A stretch of 64,000 nt of DNA, taken from contig OY997589.1 in assembly GCA_963921825.1 (NCBI GenBank), forward strand, positions 74,446,523-74,510,522, given 5' to 3'. Of the stretch, positions 41,401 through 52,149 are shown piece after piece; positions within the stretch are counted from its first letter, which is position 1, and each line of letters opens with the position of its first letter. Source of the stretch: Erodium maritimum (taxonomy: Eukaryota > Streptophyta > Magnoliopsida > Geraniales > Geraniaceae). The notes under the pieces are model-generated. The model was not told the origin of the DNA. It saw nothing but the letters and a program-made list of their open reading frames with translations, and did no database searches. The position numbers and the translations under genes were made by a program.

Positions 41401-41755
41401 TTGAGAGGAAAGAACAACTCCTATTGTATTATCATATTTGACCTGAGCAGATTTGTTTGTCCGGAGAAAATTTACATTACCTTTACATTCCATTCAACGT
41501 TTTCCACAATTTAAATTGACCTTGATATTTTCATACATAGAATGGAATGAACCATACAAGACATTAAAACGTCTCTAGGTGTTTGTAAAACCATCTACAG
41601 TGGACTGGACTCCACGAATACAAGAAAGGTTGTGGCTTGTGAACTTTGGTGTGGAAATTCCTGAGACCTATTTGATGGAGTGTTCACAATTGAATTAACA
41701 CACAAGATGTATCATTTCTATAAAACTCTGTTATGACATGGAGGGCAAAATTGTA
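41401..41755. other. Intergenic, nothing recognised
   Basis: No long frame and no repeat partner seen. It ends at the TIR element beginning at 41756. Confidence 0.5.
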
Positions 41756-42933
41756 GGGAAACTTATAAAACCATGCCTTATAATGACAAGAATTTGTAAT
41801 CTATGCTAGTATATTTTAAAATTGAAAAACTATGTTTTTTAGGAAAAAAATACCCTCATTATAACTTAACAAAAAAAATTTATATTTAATTAATTTATTC
41901 AAATCCATTTTGCAAATAAAATTCAGTTTTTATATAAAAGTATTTTATTCAATCTTAAAAATTATTAAAATCATATTTTAACTTTTTTCCTTAAAGATCA
42001 TAAAATTTTGATAAATATTTTTAAAAAGATAACTCAAGTTTTAATGATAAATTTTCACCAATATATATTAAATTTTATAAAAATAAATAAATTTTATTAA
42101 ATGTTAATTTCATTTATTATTTTATATAAAAAATTATTTTATTAAATACTAAAATCAGATTCGATTTAAAAAAAATCAAATTACTTTCATAAATAATTTT
42201 AAAACGATAAATCAATTTATAATATATATTATTAATTATAACTATCATATTTTATTTTATTTTTTACTTTAATTTTTAAAGAATAAAATATAAATTTAAT
42301 AAATAATAAATAATAAAATTGGATAAAACATTTTTGAGATTACTGAATACAAATGTTTTATCTAATTTTATTATTTTTTAAATTTATATTTTATTTTTTA
42401 AATTTTAAAGTAAAAAATAAAATATGATATTTATAATTAATAAAATATATTATAAATTTATTTATCATTTAAAAATTATTTATAAAAGTAATCTGATATT
42501 TCTTTAAATCAAATCTGATTTTAGTATTTAATAAAATGTTTTTTTTATATAAAATACGAATATATAAATTAGTATATGAATTTAATATTTAATAAAATTA
42601 ATTTTTTTATAAAGTTTATTATACATATTTGAAAATTTATCATTAAAAACTTGAATTATATTTTTAAAAATATTTATCAAAATTATATGATCTTTAAGGA
42701 AAAAGATTAAAATATGATTTTAATAATTTATAAGATTGAATAAAATATTTTTATATAAAAGCTGAATTTTATTTTTAAAATGGATTTGAATATATAAGAT
42801 TTTTTTTGTTTAAGTTATATTGAGGGTATTGTTGTCAAAAAGAAATTAAAAAACAGAGTTTTTCAATTTTAAACTATATTAGCATAGATTACAAATTATC
42901 GTCATTATGAGGTATAATTTTACAATTTTCCCA
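41756..42933. mobile_element. Giant foldback element: near-perfect 1.18-kb palindrome (Mutator-type MITE 3)
   Basis: The left end GGGAAACTTATAAAACCATGCC and the inverted right end GGGAAAATTGTAAAATTATACC open arms of about 580 bp. The arms stay complementary almost to the centre, where GGATAAAACATTT and AAATGTTTTATC (42312-42363) enclose a loop of about 17 bases. Flanks AAATTGTA (41748-41755) and AAACTGTA (42934-42941) match at 7 of 8 positions, an eroded 8-9 bp TSD. Sequence is over 80 percent A+T by impression. No coding capacity. Confidence 0.8.
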
Positions 42934-42941
42934 AACTGTAT

Positions 42942-43400
42942 GGGAGAAACATGAATGGTGGAGACAAGGATGTGTACAAGGATAAAACATGATGTTTTTG
43001 TCATTATTAAAAAGTATGCATGATGAAAGTTGAAAGGGTAAAATATACGGATCAAATAAGATCGAAATAATATAGTAAAATTGTATAATTGAGGATAGTA
43101 AACTAAAATTTATCTAAATAAAGTTATTTTTAAATTAAAAGTTCAATATTTTTTTCATTATTTCCGTGCTTTCAAAAGTTACATATTTTTTTTGGATAGT
43201 ATCTTCAATAAAACACTTCACAACAATCAATGCTCAATCTCTTCTACGAGAATTCTTGATTTTGATCAGATGTAAGTATATATTTTGGTGATATAATTTT
43301 TTTAACAACGCATGTTTTATTAAAAAAGGGGGTAAAATATTTTCGACATATGAAAGTTGTGCGTACACAACTTGAAATTCATTAAAAAAAATGAAAAGAA
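42942..43400. other. A+T-rich intergenic sequence
   Basis: No gene or TE hallmark recognised, apart from short A/T runs near 43320 and 43386 that might be remnants of retroposon tails. Confidence 0.45.
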
Positions 43401-44860
43401 GGTCAGACTTAGTTCTTCAGGTATTTGGAATGTTGATCCTATAACTACGACCTGGCTATTCCAGGTAACAGGTAGGGGTGGATCAATATTCTTTCTGTGA
43501 CTGGCTCGGGAGATCTAGTGATTTTTACCTGCCTCGACATGTGTAAACTTGATGTGTTACGACGATTTTCCAAGGAGTGATCCGAATAAAGGAGGATTGG
43601 GGTCGGCCAGGTGTCGAACCCTAAAGGCCGGGGAGTGGCTCCTCAAGGTCACCCCGTAATGCCCTAATTTACTCAGTACGTCTAGCAAAGTAGGCCTCAC
43701 CATTAACCCTCGGGGCCAGCATCCTCTTGGGAAGGGAGGAGGGATTCCAATCGTCCGCATTTCGGTTGATGTGGTAGACGGAGTTCCTGCCATGTATTCC
43801 CATATGGGATCCTGTTGATGGTCCTGGCATTCGGGGGGTGCCAATTGTCTTTCCCGGCCGACCCATTATGATCGAGAAACGGGATAGGTCTTGTTCCTTG
43901 GGTCTCCACCCTAGAGATATTGCTCCATGGCGAATATCCACCATGATCCGAATACAGAATAGCACCGGAATGGTTGGATTTCTATTCTCTTCTCCTGCGC
44001 TTCCCGATGATGTCCTCTTCCACCCCTAGTTCTTGTGTGTGGATCAATCGCCATATGTCGATCCTCACAGGTGTAGTGCGAGTCCCATGGTTTGGCATGT
44101 TTCTCGGGGGGTGGGTGGGTGGGTATGTTTGTTTAGGAGGCAAGGGGCTCCGTCGTGGTTCTCTGAGGGAGAGGCCTGTATCGAAACGATTGATGGTTGC
44201 CCTAGCTTGTAATCATCTCGCGCCTGGTTAGAAGGGGAGGTGTGGGATGGGGTTTCCAATTCTGCCTGGTGATCCCGATCGGGAGTTAGTAGATTCTAGG
44301 AAAAAGTTCCATCGGGTTGTGATGGTGGCGAGGGTATCTCATTACAGGGGGCGCCCACATGGGTCGTAGGCAAGAGATCCCATGTCGTGGGTGGTGGAGC
44401 ATCCGCCAAGTAGTGGCGGCAGAGATAGTTTGTGCCTAACGTTTGTACCCACGATCCCAAACGTGTCGGGTCGTGAGGCGGCGAGATGATCACATCGCAG
44501 AAAGGGCGGTTGATGCACCGGGGTAGAGCATCCCACTAGCGAGCGGTGGCGCATTAGACAATAGTGGCGATGGAAGGAGTCCATTCGTTGGGTTTGTACC
44601 CGTGGTCCCAAGTGCGTTGGCCAGTGCACAAGTAGGCGATGTATGTGGTTAGTTGGAAGGAGGGAGGAAGGCTGATGGTTGGCGTGATGACAAGGCCATG
44701 ACGAAAGTCGAAAATGGAGACTTGGAAATGCTCTGAAACAAAGAGGAAAGAAACCACTATGGTTTAAATTTATTTTTATATTTTATTGACATATAAAATT
44801 TAAAATTACTATACATATAAATATTTCATTAGATAGTTTTATTTTCCTCTACAAGTATAA
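43401..44860. other. G+C-richer sequence of unknown origin, possibly decayed LINE ORF1
   Basis: Base composition changes abruptly from the neighbouring A+T-rich DNA. Frames up to 98 codons exist on both strands (for example 43965-43669 minus, 43974-44231 plus), but I cannot match any to a domain. The minus-strand phrase IMVDIRHGAISLGW faintly resembles the beta-rich region of LINE ORF1. I would not call a gene here. Confidence 0.3.
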
Positions 44861-45186
44861 TCCTCAATATGAAGTTGCACAAAACTCTATCGTAATTTGA
44901 GACTGCGACTAGCCTTAGCAGTCCTCTACGCAACTATGGTGCTTCCCTTTTCTGATGTCGTCGTCGAAAGGTTGGTCGTCACTACTACTTCTGCTGCTCC
45001 TGCCGTCCTTGAGCGTCACGTGCTGCAGGCCCTTCCCTCGTAGACCGTGTCCGGTGCTGGGGATATTTAGCCCCGCCGAAGGAGAAGGACTAAACTAATC
45101 TCTGCCAGTGATTCTACCTTCTCACCCTCTTCTCCTTCGTCGCTGCTACCCCCATCTTTCTCGACCGCCGTGGTGCTCTACCCCTT

Positions 45187-48139
45187 TGTCACGCCCCAAA
45201 TCCGGTTATGAGCGAACTCGAGACATGAACTAAAAACAATAAATAAATGAATAAATGGAAAATATGTAATAAAGCAAAATCCATAAAAAAACGTAATTGA
45301 AAACTAAGATCAAAAGTCAACAGCTCTATAATCAAATTAACAGGAGATAAAGTTTATACAAAACAATACGTCTCTATGAATAAGTCCCACGTCCCAAGGA
45401 GCTCCCGAGCCTTGAGACCACCTCTAGATACTAATCAACAAAGAAACATGTACAAACAGTAAACAAGAAGGGGGTGAGCTCACGCTCAGTAGGAAAAAGC
45501 AGTAAAGTAAAGGAGCCCCCGTTTTAACAATAAAACCGCTTAGTACAGTTATTCAAAGTTTATAAATAGTACGATTAACCAAAAGGCGATGTAAATATAG
45601 ATCAATAAAATTTTCAAGGCTTTAAAGAAAGTAACACACAAGGAGACCAACGGAAGATAACGAATGTAACAAGGAATCGATTAAAATAACACACAAATAC
45701 CGACATACTGAGTATCAAATCCCAAGACTCTGATCCGTACACTGACTGGTACATCATATCAGATTGCCCCTCGGTCCAGAGGAAACGCTATCATCGAGCT
45801 TCCGGAGATTTCCCTAAAGGACCACAGGTCATCGGGGTAAAATGAGTCTCTCCGGAACACGTAGCATCAGAATGAGACAATAAAGTACCATGCCGGAACA
45901 TCCGTCGGCCTCGGTCTTCCCGGAACACGTAGCATCGAGGTGAAACAAGCCTTTCCGGAACACGTAGCATCGGATACGACAATAAAGTACCATGCCGGAA
46001 CATCCATCGGCCTCGGTCTTCCCGGAACACGTAGCGTCGGGGTGACACAAGCCTTTCCGGAACACGTAGCATCAGATAAGACAATAAAGTACCATGCCGG
46101 AACATCCATCGGCCTCGGTCTTCCTGGAACACGTAGCGTCGGGGTGAAACGACACTATAAACGTATCGGACCGGCATACCCCTTCGATCGGATATCAACC
46201 CAGAAACACCCTCGGCAAGTAAACAAAAAAGGCACGCAACCTCCGACAAAGCACAATACAACAAACTCATGTTATCAACCAAGCTTACCGGCATAACTTA
46301 CCAACCACGTATCATCGGTCTATCACTCACCAAATCATATCCATAGGCACAACCAATTCACACTCAAACGTTCATTCAATCAATCAATCATAACACGGAA
46401 CAACCGTTCACATCACGACCATCAAAGTTCAATTAGTCTAATTTGACTCTTATCTTATCCTAACAACGAAACATGCATCTACCTTAAGGCGAACAAACAT
46501 CGGTAAATACAATCAACAAGCAATCCTAAGGTTCGACATGGCCATTCTACCAGCACGACAATTTCCAAGATATTGAAAGCGATTAATCTAGTGAATCATA
46601 TCCTATATGCATACTAAGACTCGTCCGGTTATTATTATAATTGAAAAGCGGTTATTCTAGTGAATCACATCCTATATGCAAACTAGGACCTTTCCGGTTA
46701 TTAGTTATCCTATAGGCATACTATTAGCATTCTTAAATTAGGAGTGGAGTTTCGACTTTTCCCTACCTCGAGAAGAACAAACAACTACGTCTCCTATCTG
46801 CTGACGTCCATGCCTATCTCCGGTCTTCTCGGGCGAAGTCCAAGTCTGAGTTTAACAGGTAAAGTTGCTGATCAGTCCCGGCATAGTCCAAAAGTCCTCT
46901 AATTTGTCAAATTAGTCCTTTAAGTGCTCCATTTTAATTTATTTAAATTAAGTAATTAGTTAATTAACTTGCCCGACCCGGATCCGAAAACCAGACCCGA
47001 ATCCGACCCGGTCTAGAATCCAGGCCCGGCCCGACCCGGACCCGGCCAGACCCGGACCCGGCCCGACCTGGACCCGGCCCCAGACCCGACCCAAATCCAG
47101 TTCCAGACCCGACTCGGCCCGGTTCAGATCCGAGTCCAGAACCCAGACCTTAGTCCTGGGTTGGCCCAATGGCCCGTCCTGGTCCAGGCCATCCTGGCCC
47201 ACTGGTCTTCCCGACCCAAGGCCCAACTCCTGGCCCATCTCAGGCTGGCCCGAGCTCTGGCCCAAGGCCTGTCGTGGCCCAATGGCCAACCTGGCCCAAG
47301 CCCGTGGCTCAGGTGAGTCCGAGTTCCAGCCTAGCTCGAGCCATCTCCGGCGAGGTCTCCGGCCTCGTCAAGGCGGTGGACGGCGTCAGGTGAACTCGGT
47401 GGGGGAAGGAAAGGTCGCTGGGAGGGACGCCAGGACTCCGGCGAGCTTGTGGCCGCGGCGTCAGTGGCTGGAGAGCGACCCAACGCTCTCCGTCCCAGAT
47501 CTGGCGAGGGAGAGGTTCGCTGGCGATGATTCCGGCTGAACTTGTCTCGAATCAACGTCGCCATGAGGGGTTTCAAGGAGGGCTTCCTCAGAGAAGGTGG
47601 AAAGGGCGAGAAACAACACGAATCATGTTGTTTCCTCCTTCACCGGCACAGCGTAGCTTGAAGCCGGAGAAGACGAACCAGAGAGAGATTGACGGCAGCG
47701 ACATCTCGGTCCTGTGGTCGTCGTGGTTCGAACCTTACACGGAGAGGACGATCGTGGTGCTGACGAGGCTGTGTTGGGTGCGAGAGAGAAGGAGAAGGGC
47801 GAGAGAGAGAAGAGAGGAGTGCGGCGCTGGTTTGTCTTGGGAGTCGCGCGTGCACGAGATAGAAGACAGATGAATAGTAGTTTTAGGGTTTAGTTTGGGC
47901 TCGCGTGGGTTGGGCCTGGGCTTCGCGTGACTTGGGCTCGGCACGCGTGGTGCGGGCTTGGCCCGTGTCAGCGCGCTGAGCCCGGTCCTCTGACCGGCCC
48001 AGTCCAGCCCAAATAATCCTTTTCCTTTTTTTTCTTTTTTTTGCATTCGTTTCAATTTTCCACCCCGTTTTCCAACCACGATGTTTCAAATCGACTTTTT
48101 AAAAATATTTAATTCTTTTAAACCGGGGCGGTCTTTACA
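45187..48139 (-). repeat. Solo LTR, family B copy 2 (2953 bp) with 5-bp TSD
   Basis: Plus-strand ends are TGTCACGCCCC (45187) and GGTCTTTACA (48139), flanked by CCCTT at 45182-45186 and 48140-48144. No internal domain is present, so it is the product of LTR-LTR recombination. It interrupts the L-II LINE. ORFs within (for example 46960-47289, 47169-47873) fall in Gly/Pro-rich, low-complexity LTR sequence and are not called. Confidence 0.93.
45843..46150. repeat. 103-bp tandem repeat, three units, in family B solo LTR
   Basis: Three units begin near 45843, 45949 and 46051. Each contains TCCGGAACACGTAGCATC, ACAATAAAGTACCATGCC and GGAACATCC.TCGGCCTCGG. Sequence beyond the third unit diverges. 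Overlapping frames on both strands at 45791-46296 derive from it. Confidence 0.9.
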
Positions 48140-48141
48140 CC

Positions 48142-49745
48142 CTTGGGTGCGCTCTCTTCCCCGTCTGCTTCAAATCCACGACGGGGTCGGCCCCTGAAGT
48201 GGACCAGTGTTGCTTCAGCAGTTCAGCTTCACGTAACTCTTGCCCATCGTCTCCGCCGTGGAGCCTAGCCCTAGCTTTTCCTCCTACCCTTGGGGTAATT
48301 CCTCTCAACCCTAATCCGAAGGGTCCTTCGTTGCACCAGACCCTTATCTTGTCTACAATCCTTATGGGGGACGAGGTTAGGGAAACCGTCCATGTTCTCC
48401 ACAGAGACTCGCCGTCTCCACATTCTGTCAGTGACGCTGTTGCTACCCCTCTGCAACGGGATCCGACGAAGGGTAAAGCGCTAGGGTTGGGACGATGCCT
48501 TCCCAGTCGGGATAGGATCCCCCTCATCCCCGCTTGCCTTTCGGTCCCGGTAGAGATGAGTCGTGGTGGGTCACCGACTCTCGATCCAGACGAGCCTCCC
48601 TCACCCAACGCTGCACTGGCTCCAGGCCTTCATGTTTCGTTGGCAACTCTCTAGGATGGCCTATCTTCTTGCTCGATCGAGGAAGAAGAAGAGGTTGAGG
48701 TCGTCGTCCCATTCTCTCCGGCCATCTCCATGGCTATTGTTAGGTAGCAGTGGGGTATGGTGGGAAAACTAAGGTCGCCGATACCCACCCAGAAGGAGGC
48801 CCTGCTCCGTATCATCACCACCGCGTAGGGATGGGCTGCGGAGGGTCGTGTTGTCAAGGATCGGGGTCCGGACCCTTTGTCTCTACTTCCGGTCGTCTGA
48901 AGCGCGTGCTTAGGTCCAGGGTAACGAACCATGATGCTTTTGATGGGCAGGCCCTACTCCTGGGTGACTTGGATCCCTGTGCCCAAGAGATGCCGACTTT
49001 GGACCGCATGCAACTCTGGACTCACACGAGAGGTCTGCCACCTCTAGTTAGGACGAAGGCGACAAAGATGTCTATTGGAGACACTTTAAGTACCTGAGTG
49101 GAAGTCCCGAGCGATCAGTGAGGAATTCGTTGGGGAGGCACTATTCCAGTTCGTTTCTGGCATCTCATCGAGCGTCCACTCAGGCGGGGAATGGTGATTC
49201 GCTTCAAGGAATTTCCAAACCCGGTAAAGATAGAGCTGACCTATACCAAACTCCCGAGCTTTTGCTTCAATTGTGGGAGGCTTGGGTACATCATCAGGGA
49301 CTGCACGTGGGAGGTCCGAGGCACCCCGAGGTATGATTCCTCCCTTTTGGAGTATCAGAGGGACAAGAAGGCGAAGCCGTATGCAACGGACTGAAGTGAG
49401 TCCCCACAACCACCAGCTCTGTCAGGCGCCGGAAATGTTTCCCCGGGCACTATACCTGAGGGCTCCTCATCTCTGGGAAGGAGCCCCGATGTTTCCTCGA
49501 GCACTATACCTAATCATATGATGGCTCGGGTTGACACCCAGTTTGGGAAGGAGACCCCCGGATGGAAATTTTTGGTGACCGCCCAACTCTCTGGTGGTCG
49601 GGTCACTGAAATTCCAGCGCCCGTTTCTTCTGGGCCTAAGGATGTTGGAGAGGCATCTATTAGAGGCACTAAGAGGTCGGAGACTAGTGCACCTCGAGAT
49701 GATCAGGTAAGGGCGGGTAAGCAGCTCCGTCAGGAGGAATGTTAG
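48142..49745 (+). pseudogene. LINE ORF1 (family L-II), frameshifted
   Basis: Pieces at 48199-48654, 48750-49097, 49191-49394 and 49518-49745 form a broken ORF1. A Ser/Pro-rich N-terminus is followed by MVIRFKEFPNPVKIELTYTK and LPSFCFNCGRLGYIIRDC, a CX2CX4-x-X4C knuckle in which the expected His is Tyr (TAC for CAC). The last piece ends RAGKQLRQEEC, stop. No ORF2 follows. The start was probably left of the solo LTR. Confidence 0.65.
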
Positions 49746-50049
49746 GTCGTCTAGGCTTCAAGGACTGGTCCTGGGAGGGGTCCCTGGTCGATGATTTGCC
49801 TCCCACCATTACTGTTGAAGTCCTTGACCAGTTTTCGGAGCAGGAAGTCTAGTATCACCTTCTAATCCCCCGTCTTCTTACCTTGCGTATATGGCACCCC
49901 AATACCATATGTGACGGTTACAATAATACAAACATCAGTGAACCATCTATTTTTTTATTCTCTCTTTTGGTGGTCAAGGAGCTAGTATCATGTCGCACAA
50001 TATTGTAGTTGCTTCTGATTTATAATATTGCACTTTTTCGGTAAAAAAA

Positions 50050-50656
50050 ATCTTCAACATGCTGACACATATCTTATAATTATGAGGACAATATTTTTCT
50101 CAAAATGTGTTTTTTTGAACGAAAGGTGCAACTGTATTACTTAAAATCGATTACATTATCCTGCATCGAAAAACATGCTCCCCGATCATCGGAAGACCAA
50201 CATTAATGATCAATTGTTTTCTGAACTTTAAGCTAATATAATCATCACATACGGTATTTTGATGTCTCTTGAACAAAGAGAATTAATTTCTTATTATCAT
50301 AATAAACAGACGTTTAAATCAGCATTAGCAATATAAAGAGATCTGTTCTGATTTTCTTTTCCTCTTCTATTTTAAATACAATATTAAAATAATTCGGATA
50401 ATTTGCAGAAAGGTATTGTTTTTTTATCCTTAAGAAGATGAAACCCGTCTTGCAAAAATACTTGCTTACCATTTCTTCCCTGCAAGCTGTCTTTGGAAAC
50501 CTAAATGTTTAATCACCATAAATTATAGCTAATTGTCGTATGAACATGGAAATCAATCAATTTAAATCTGACGTCAATGTGTGAACAACATTCTAGAAAG
50601 TTTTTATTTTTCCAAAAAAAATTAAGACAACTATTTGCTTCGAAGTAATTCCATTA
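50050..50656. other. A+T-rich intergenic with a possible LINE 3' tail
   Basis: At about 50109-50150 a T-run followed by GAACGAAAGGTGCAACTG resembles the end of a minus-strand LINE 3' UTR, as at 7256 and 8877. Nothing else is recognisable. Confidence 0.35.
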
Positions 50657-51900
50657 GAGCACCCACAGTCGTGGGCGATAAGCTGCTGGCGAGGAGAAGT
50701 CGCCGGCGAGGAAATGGCGGGGAGCAGGCGAGGAGGAGGCGAGGAGGTTGCTGGTGAGGTCTGCTGGCTACGTGCTTCTCGCTGGCAGCTCACGCCGGCG
50801 AGATGAGATGAGGATCTTAAAAAAATATTATTTGTCCAATTAAAAATGCTTGGTTTCAATGCTATTTGTTTTGAAAATTAAACCCCACCTATATTATCCA
50901 ACAAATATCTGTACGTCCAATCGAATAACCTTGATCGTCGATCACCATAACTACAACATTTATGATAAACCTAACCTAAAACCTTATATAAACCCACCCT
51001 CACAAACTAAAAATGCACACACTCTCTACTATTCATCCTTCTCATACACTATCGTCCCAAGACTCATCCTTCTTTGTCCGTCATCATGGAATTCGATCCT
51101 GAGGACATGGAACTCGATTCTATGTTGAATGACATGCTCGACGACTGTCTGTCAACCGAGGAGATGTTGGACGACGCTTTGGTGAATTCTCTACCAAAGA
51201 AGCGCACATACATTCGATGTGACCGGGAAGCCGCAAACGAACGGTTAATGAATGACTACTTCAACACCAACCCTGTGTACACCGAGGTACAATTTCGGCG
51301 TCGGTTTAGAATGCCAAAGTCGGTGTTCCTCCGTATCGTTCATGCATTGGAGCAGCACGACGATTACTTCAAGGAAAGGTTTGATGCATTGGGTCAAGTT
51401 TCATTATCTCCTTATCAGAAATGTACTGCCGCCATTAGGCAATTATGTTACGGTATTGCAGCTGATGCGTTGGACGAGTATGTGAAGATAGGGGAAACAA
51501 CGGCTTTGGAATGTTTGCGCACATTTTGCAGCGCGCTGAATAAAGTCTTTGGTGGTACATACCGGCGGAAGCCTACACAAGCTAATATGGACCACATTTT
51601 GGCGGTTAATGAAGCGCGCGGATTCCCGGGCATGCTTGGAAGTGTTGACTGCATGCACTGGGAGTGGAAGAACTGCCCAAAGGCCCTTCGAGGAGCACAT
51701 TCCCAAAGGGACCACGATAATCGACCAACCGTTGTACTTGAGGCGGTTGCAACTCGTGACTTATGGATTTGACACTCTTTCTTCGGCATGGCGGGGTCGA
51801 ACAACGATTTGACGGTCCTGAACAATTCGAAGTTGTTCGCGGACGTTATCAAAGTAATAATAATTTAGATTTTATTAGACAGCTTTTCCCGTTGAATTAT
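50657..51900 (+). mobile_element. PIF/Harbinger DNA transposon, 3' part missing
   Basis: TTA (a possible target trinucleotide) at 50654-50656 precedes GAGCACCCACAGTCGTGGGC, a Harbinger-like TIR. A transposase frame follows from 51086. No matching right TIR was found. Recognisable sequence ends near 51865-51900, about 100 bp before the L-I LINE copy 3, which may have landed in it. Confidence 0.7.
51086..51864 (+). pseudogene. Harbinger-type transposase (DDE nuclease), truncated
   Basis: From ATG at 51086, an acidic N-terminus (DPEDMELDSMLNDMLDD) leads into the Harbinger nuclease region: YTEVQFRRRFRMPKSVFLRI, YQKCTAAIRQLCYGIAADAL, and GSVDCMHWEWKNCPKA with the first catalytic Asp. A TGA at 51770 follows DLWI. 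The same frame continues HSFFGMAGSNNDLTVLN, the usual second-Asp segment, so TGA replaces a probable TGG (Trp). The remaining C-terminus with the catalytic Glu is absent. Family members act with a Myb-like partner; none is visible here. Confidence 0.85.
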
Positions 51901-52149
51901 ATACTACAAACAAAATAAATTTCTGAAACCTTGTCATTAACACTACGCTATCATTGTTCTATTATAGACAAAAAAAACTAGCAAATTAATACAAAAATCA
52001 ACGCAGCTCTCTTATAAATCCTAGGTTTGAGTTTTGCGATTTCCTTCACGAATAGCAACTTCTGCAGTAGATTTGTCAGAGGTTGGGGGTAGTTTCGACG
52101 CTGAAATTTTGCGTGAACCGAGTAGCCTGGTTCTCAGGCGGGGATCAGG

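Larger units (their letters stand above)
44882..50049 (+). mobile_element. ORF1-only LINE of a second family (L-II), split by a solo LTR
   Basis: Plus-strand LINE ORF1 sequence (48142-49745) is followed by about 300 bp of 3' UTR and an A-run (GTAAAAAAAATC at about 50042). Left of the solo LTR (45187-48139) the LINE 5' part continues from about 44882. The flanks ATCCTCAATATG (about 44861) and ATCTTCAACATG (about 50049) match at 10 of 12 bases and may be an eroded TSD. Without the LTR the element is about 2.2 kb and has no endonuclease or RT, like family L-I. Confidence 0.6.

Noticed and set aside
43557..44759. Several minus-strand frames as a host gene
   Set aside because: No domain, frames on both strands of similar length, no splice logic. 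Left as unclassified sequence.
45791..46294. 167-codon minus-strand frame
   Set aside because: Produced by the 103-bp tandem repeat of the family B solo LTR, with overlapping open frames on both strands.
47169..47873. Several Pro/Gly/Arg-rich frames
   Set aside because: They fall inside the TSD-bounded solo LTR 45187-48139, in low-complexity GGGTC-type sequence. Similar frames at 36991-37913 lie in the sister LTR.
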